From Emticicia sp051209875 (GTDB taxonomy: Bacteria; Bacteroidota; Bacteroidia; Cytophagales; Spirosomataceae): a DNA stretch of 64,000 nucleotides. Below are positions 61,694 through 64,000 of this stretch, piece by piece. The notes under the pieces were generated by a model. That model was not told where the DNA came from, did not search any database, and saw nothing but the letters and a program-made list of their open reading frames with translations. Position 1 is the stretch's first letter; the number at the start of each line of letters is the position of its first letter. The stretch covers positions 1-64,000 of the forward strand of contig NZ_JBNTQY010000004.1 of assembly GCF_051209875.1 (NCBI RefSeq). Direction: 5' to 3'. Made by a program: the position numbers and the translations under genes.

Positions 61694-61875
61694 CATCGGA
61701 ATAATTAGCTTTAAAATAAAATAGTTCATAATCGTATTTTATCTATTATTTTTCTAAAAGAAAATTTTAAAAAAAAACAACATCAGTGTTTTGATGCTTT
61801 AATTTGTTTTTATTTTTTATTTAAATACTTTCCATTGATGTAAGTAGCTCATTATCAGTTATTTATGAGACTTTT

Positions 61876-62037
61876 TATAACAAAAATGGGGATTACTATA
61901 GCAAAAGTGGGGAATAGTATAACAAAAGTGGGGAATAGTATAACAAAAATGGGGATTATTATAACAGAAGTGGGGAAACTATAACAAAAATGGGGATTTG
62001 TCTGATTTTTAAATCTTTCTATAACAAAAGTGGGGAA
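61876..62037 (+). repeat. Replication origin: array of seven direct iterons
   Basis: Copies of TATAACAAAARTGGGGAW begin at 61876, 61897, 61918, 61939, 61960, 61980 and 62020, so the first five are at exact 21-base steps (two helix turns), then 20 and 40. A weaker copy starts at 62078 (TATAACATTTATGAGG). The array is followed by AT-rich DNA and the Rep_3 initiator gene, the classical arrangement of an iteron plasmid origin. The 61.7-61.85 kb side is a very AT-rich candidate unwinding region. Confidence 0.92.
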
Positions 62038-62120
62038 ATATATTCTAAAAAACTAACTCGTAGCTTCATTGACTAAATATAACATTTATGAGGATTATAT
62101 AACACATTGAAAAATATTGT

Positions 62121-62128
62121 TATATTTG
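62121..62128 (+). promoter_or_regulatory. -7 box of the initiator gene
   Basis: TATATTTG fits TAnnTTTG and is 17 bases before the ATG of the initiator. The degenerate iteron at 62078 lies in its upstream region, allowing the initiator to repress itself. Confidence 0.55.
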
Positions 62129-62145
62129 TTTTATTTTAAATTATA

Positions 62146-63549
62146 ATGAAAAAAGATAAAAACGAAGGAAGCGGTTCCATCAAACTCATTAGAAAATCAA
62201 ATGATTTAGTTGAAGGTAGATATAGATTTGATATTTGGGAAACACGAGTATTTACTAAAATGCTCACGATGATAAAAAAAGATGACGAAGACTTTAAAGA
62301 ATACCGAATATATCTGAAAGATGTCGTTAAGGATTTTGGCTTATCTCACAAGAATTCCTACAAAATGCTGAAAGATGGAGCGAAAGGACTTACAAAAAAG
62401 GAAATCAGAATAATCAGAGATACCCCAGAAGGTTTAAAGGAATTTCAAACACATATTGCAGTAGGGGTTGATAGTTTTGTGAAAGACGGCAATTATGTTG
62501 ATATTTCATTTCACCCAAAAATGAAACCATTTTTGCTTCAACTACAAACCCAATACTTAATGTATGATATTCGGAATGTATTGGGAATTCAGAGTTCGTT
62601 TTCAGTCAGAATTTATGAATTATTAAAACAATACGAGCGAATTGGTAAAAGAAGGTTTAGTGTGAAAGAACTGAAAGAGATGCTTGATATTTCGGATAAA
62701 TATCCACTTTATGCTAATTTCAAACAAAGAGTAATTTTAAAAGCTCAAGAAGACCTGCAAGAAAGCACTGATATCAGCTTTACCTTTGAAGAAATAAAAT
62801 ACGGAAAACAAATTTCGGAATTGGTGTTTCATATCTTTAAAAATAGTACAGTTGTTGATTCAAGAAATGAAGAAGAAATAGAGGATTTACCGCAACTTGA
62901 TACTGATATTCTGAACCTTATCGAACGCGAGTTATTTTCTATGGTTAGAGATTTCAAAGGAGCTAACCTTAAGACAGTACAAAAATGGTTGAAACTTTAC
63001 CCTGAAGACTACATAAAATCACGAATTATACTCGTAAAAAATTTGATGCAAGTAGGGCAGACGGTGGCTAACCCAATGGGATTTATACAGTCGATGATGT
63101 CTCAGCCTGATATTTTTGACCCAATTCAAGAGGAGAAAAATTTGCAAGAAGTAAAAAAGCAAAAGCTAAAAGAAGAGCACAAAATTAAAGAGGCTAAACT
63201 CTCGAAAGAACAACAACTTGAACAATTAAGACAAGATTTTAGCGAATCAAAATTGAAATTAATAGAAATGCTTTTAGAAGAAAATAAAACTTTAGCTGCG
63301 GAATTCACTGCTGAGTTGAAATCTCTTCGTGAGCAAGCTAATCCTCCTTTTATTATTCAAATTGCTCTCGAACACTACGAAACAAATTTACCAGAAATCA
63401 AACCCGGTAGCAGTGAAGAGTTAATTTATAATTACAAACTCGGCGGTAGTTTTGGAGCATTAATGATGGATTGGTTCGAAAATAAATTTTCTAAAGAATT
63501 TAAAGAATTGAGCCTACTTTTTGAACAAAAAATAAGCGGTCTTTTGTAA
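62146..63549 (+). CDS. repB: Rep_3-family replication initiator protein (RepB type)
   Basis: 467 residues. Two winged-helix domains typical of iteron-plasmid initiators are evident: IKLIRKSNDLVEGRYRFDIWETRVFTKML and KMLKDGAKGLTKKEIRI in the first, SSFSVRIYELLKQYERIGKRRFSVKELKEMLDI and YPLYANFKQRVILKAQEDLQESTDI in the second (up to about residue 230). The C-terminal half is helical and lysine/glutamate-rich (EEKNLQEVKKQKLKEEHKIKE). It binds the iterons just upstream and opens the origin. The length is long for the family, owing to the C-terminal extension. Confidence 0.92.
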   Translation: MKKDKNEGSGSIKLIRKSNDLVEGRYRFDIWETRVFTKMLTMIKKDDEDFKEYRIYLKDVVKDFGLSHKNSYKMLKDGAKGLTKKEIRIIRDTPEGLKEFQTHIAVGVDSFVKDGNYVDISFHPKMKPFLLQLQTQYLMYDIRNVLGIQSSFSVRIYELLKQYERIGKRRFSVKELKEMLDISDKYPLYANFKQRVILKAQEDLQESTDISFTFEEIKYGKQISELVFHIFKNSTVVDSRNEEEIEDLPQLDTDILNLIERELFSMVRDFKGANLKTVQKWLKLYPEDYIKSRIILVKNLMQVGQTVANPMGFIQSMMSQPDIFDPIQEEKNLQEVKKQKLKEEHKIKEAKLSKEQQLEQLRQDFSESKLKLIEMLLEENKTLAAEFTAELKSLREQANPPFIIQIALEHYETNLPEIKPGSSEELIYNYKLGGSFGALMMDWFENKFSKEFKELSLLFEQKISGLL

Positions 63550-63582
63550 ACTATAAATAGAATCAGCTCAAAAATAGAAGTA

Positions 63583-63656
63583 TTTAAATATTTTGGCTGA
63601 TAATATTTTTTTTAATCAGCCAAAATATTTAAATTTAATTTAAAATTGGCTGATTA
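63583..63656. repeat. Inverted repeat and third half-site between repB and the ATPase gene
   Basis: TTTAAATATTTTGGCTGAT (63583-63601) and its complement (63615-63633) are perfect 19-bp arms around 13 bases. The word TTGGCTGATTA returns at 63646-63656, touching the start codon of the next gene. The element can terminate repB and could also be an operator for the ATPase gene. Confidence 0.65.
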
Positions 63657-64000
63657 TGAAAAATAAAGGACTAATAGTTGGAAGAAAAAGAGAACTGCAA
63701 CAATTACAAATGATAGTTGAAAGCCCAAAATCGGAGTTTTTGGCTATTTACGGTAGGAGGAGGGTAGGCAAAACTTTTCTGATAAGAGAGTTTTTTGAGT
63801 ACAAGTTTGATTTTCAAATATCGGGTTTGGCCAACGCAAATACTTCACAACAACTCTTCAATTTTCATGTATCGCTTTCGAGACAGCACTCAGTTTCTTA
63901 TGAACATGCTCCAAATAATTGGCTTGAGGCATTTCAACGATTAATTGATTATTTGGAAGGCATTGAAAAAGACACAAAAAAGATTATATTCTTTGATGAA
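63656..64000 (+). CDS. AAA-type ATPase (archaeal-ATPase/DUF234-like), 3' end outside window
   Basis: 115 codons are present; the frame is open at the window end. GLIVGRKRELQQLQMIVES is the usual N-terminus of this ATPase family, followed by the Walker A IYGRRRVGKTFLIREFF and Walker B KIIFFDE. These proteins (ATPase domain plus a C-terminal nuclease-like domain) are frequent on bacterial accessory DNA, and their role is poorly known. The start is the ATG overlapping the palindrome half-site. Confidence 0.85.
   Translation, partial: MKNKGLIVGRKRELQQLQMIVESPKSEFLAIYGRRRVGKTFLIREFFEYKFDFQISGLANANTSQQLFNFHVSLSRQHSVSYEHAPNNWLEAFQRLIDYLEGIEKDTKKIIFFDE

Noticed and set aside
61876..62037. Regular 21-base repeats that might be a CRISPR array
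   Set aside because: The repeats are nearly contiguous with no unique 30-40 base spacers and no cas genes, and they sit directly before a Rep_3 initiator, so they are iterons.
1..64000. tRNA or rRNA genes
   Set aside because: No cloverleaf with GGTTC-type T-loop or rRNA-like G+C-rich conserved stretch was noticed on either strand, although a dedicated search was not possible.

Overview
The window looks like DNA from a Bacteroidota bacterium, probably of the Cytophagales type. The evidence is the low G+C content, the SusC/SusD pair, the promoter boxes of the TAnnTTTG type, the many secreted proteins ending their signal peptide in AQ, and regulators of the Nudix/winged-helix (AraR/NrtR) kind. 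The right end (about 59.0-63.6 kb) carries ParA, a ParB-like protein, an array of 21-bp iterons and a Rep_3-type initiator. The whole window is therefore most simply read as part of a large plasmid or secondary replicon. Integration of a plasmid into a chromosome cannot be excluded from the sequence alone.

Layout. (1) 1-7.3 kb, + strand: arabinan/arabinoxylan degradation. It holds a truncated CE1-type esterase, a secreted beta-sandwich protein, GH43, GH127 and GH51 enzymes. (2) 7.5-13.4 kb, + strand: an AraR-like regulator and the intracellular arabinose pathway araB-araA-mgsA-araD-tal, followed by a fragment of an M28 peptidase. (3) 13.9-18.7 kb: two more Nudix-type regulators around a TolB-like propeller protein and a Tat-exported Gfo/Idh/MocA oxidoreductase. 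(4) 18.8-35.2 kb, + strand: two paralogous TetR regulators and a complete [NiFe]-hydrogenase locus. This has structural subunits very like the actinobacterial Huc (group 2a) enzyme, maturation protease, HypA-B-F-C-D-E, a nickel permease, TPR and NHL-repeat proteins and several small unknown proteins. (5) 36.4-58.8 kb: a GH10 xylanase followed by a long minus-strand polysaccharide utilisation locus (SusC, SusD, CE6, alpha/beta hydrolase, GH29, four tandem CE1-like esterases, aldose epimerase, and a second copy of the beta-sandwich + GH43 gene pair). A divergent FG-GAP/UnbV lipoprotein lies beside it. (6) 59.0-64.0 kb: plasmid maintenance and replication, and the start of an AAA-type ATPase.

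How the parts work together. Regions 1, 2 and 5 form one programme. SusC/SusD import oligosaccharides, secreted esterases and glycosidases strip acyl and arabinosyl groups and cut the xylan or arabinan chain, and AraB/A/D plus transaldolase carry arabinose into the pentose phosphate pathway. A GTGT-N7-ACAC palindrome lies just upstream of araB and twice in the susC promoter region, which suggests joint control by the AraR-like protein. The hydrogenase locus is a separate programme, probably oxidation of trace H2 as an energy supplement. A second palindrome family, TTAGAAA-N4-TTTCTAA, sits before the structural operon (twice), before hypA, and before a small gene lying between the two TetR genes. 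The two TetR proteins have nearly identical recognition helices, so I infer that they control this hydrogen regulon. A pair of small homologous proteins of unknown family, one beside the TetR genes and one inside the hydrogenase operon, is the most likely undescribed component.
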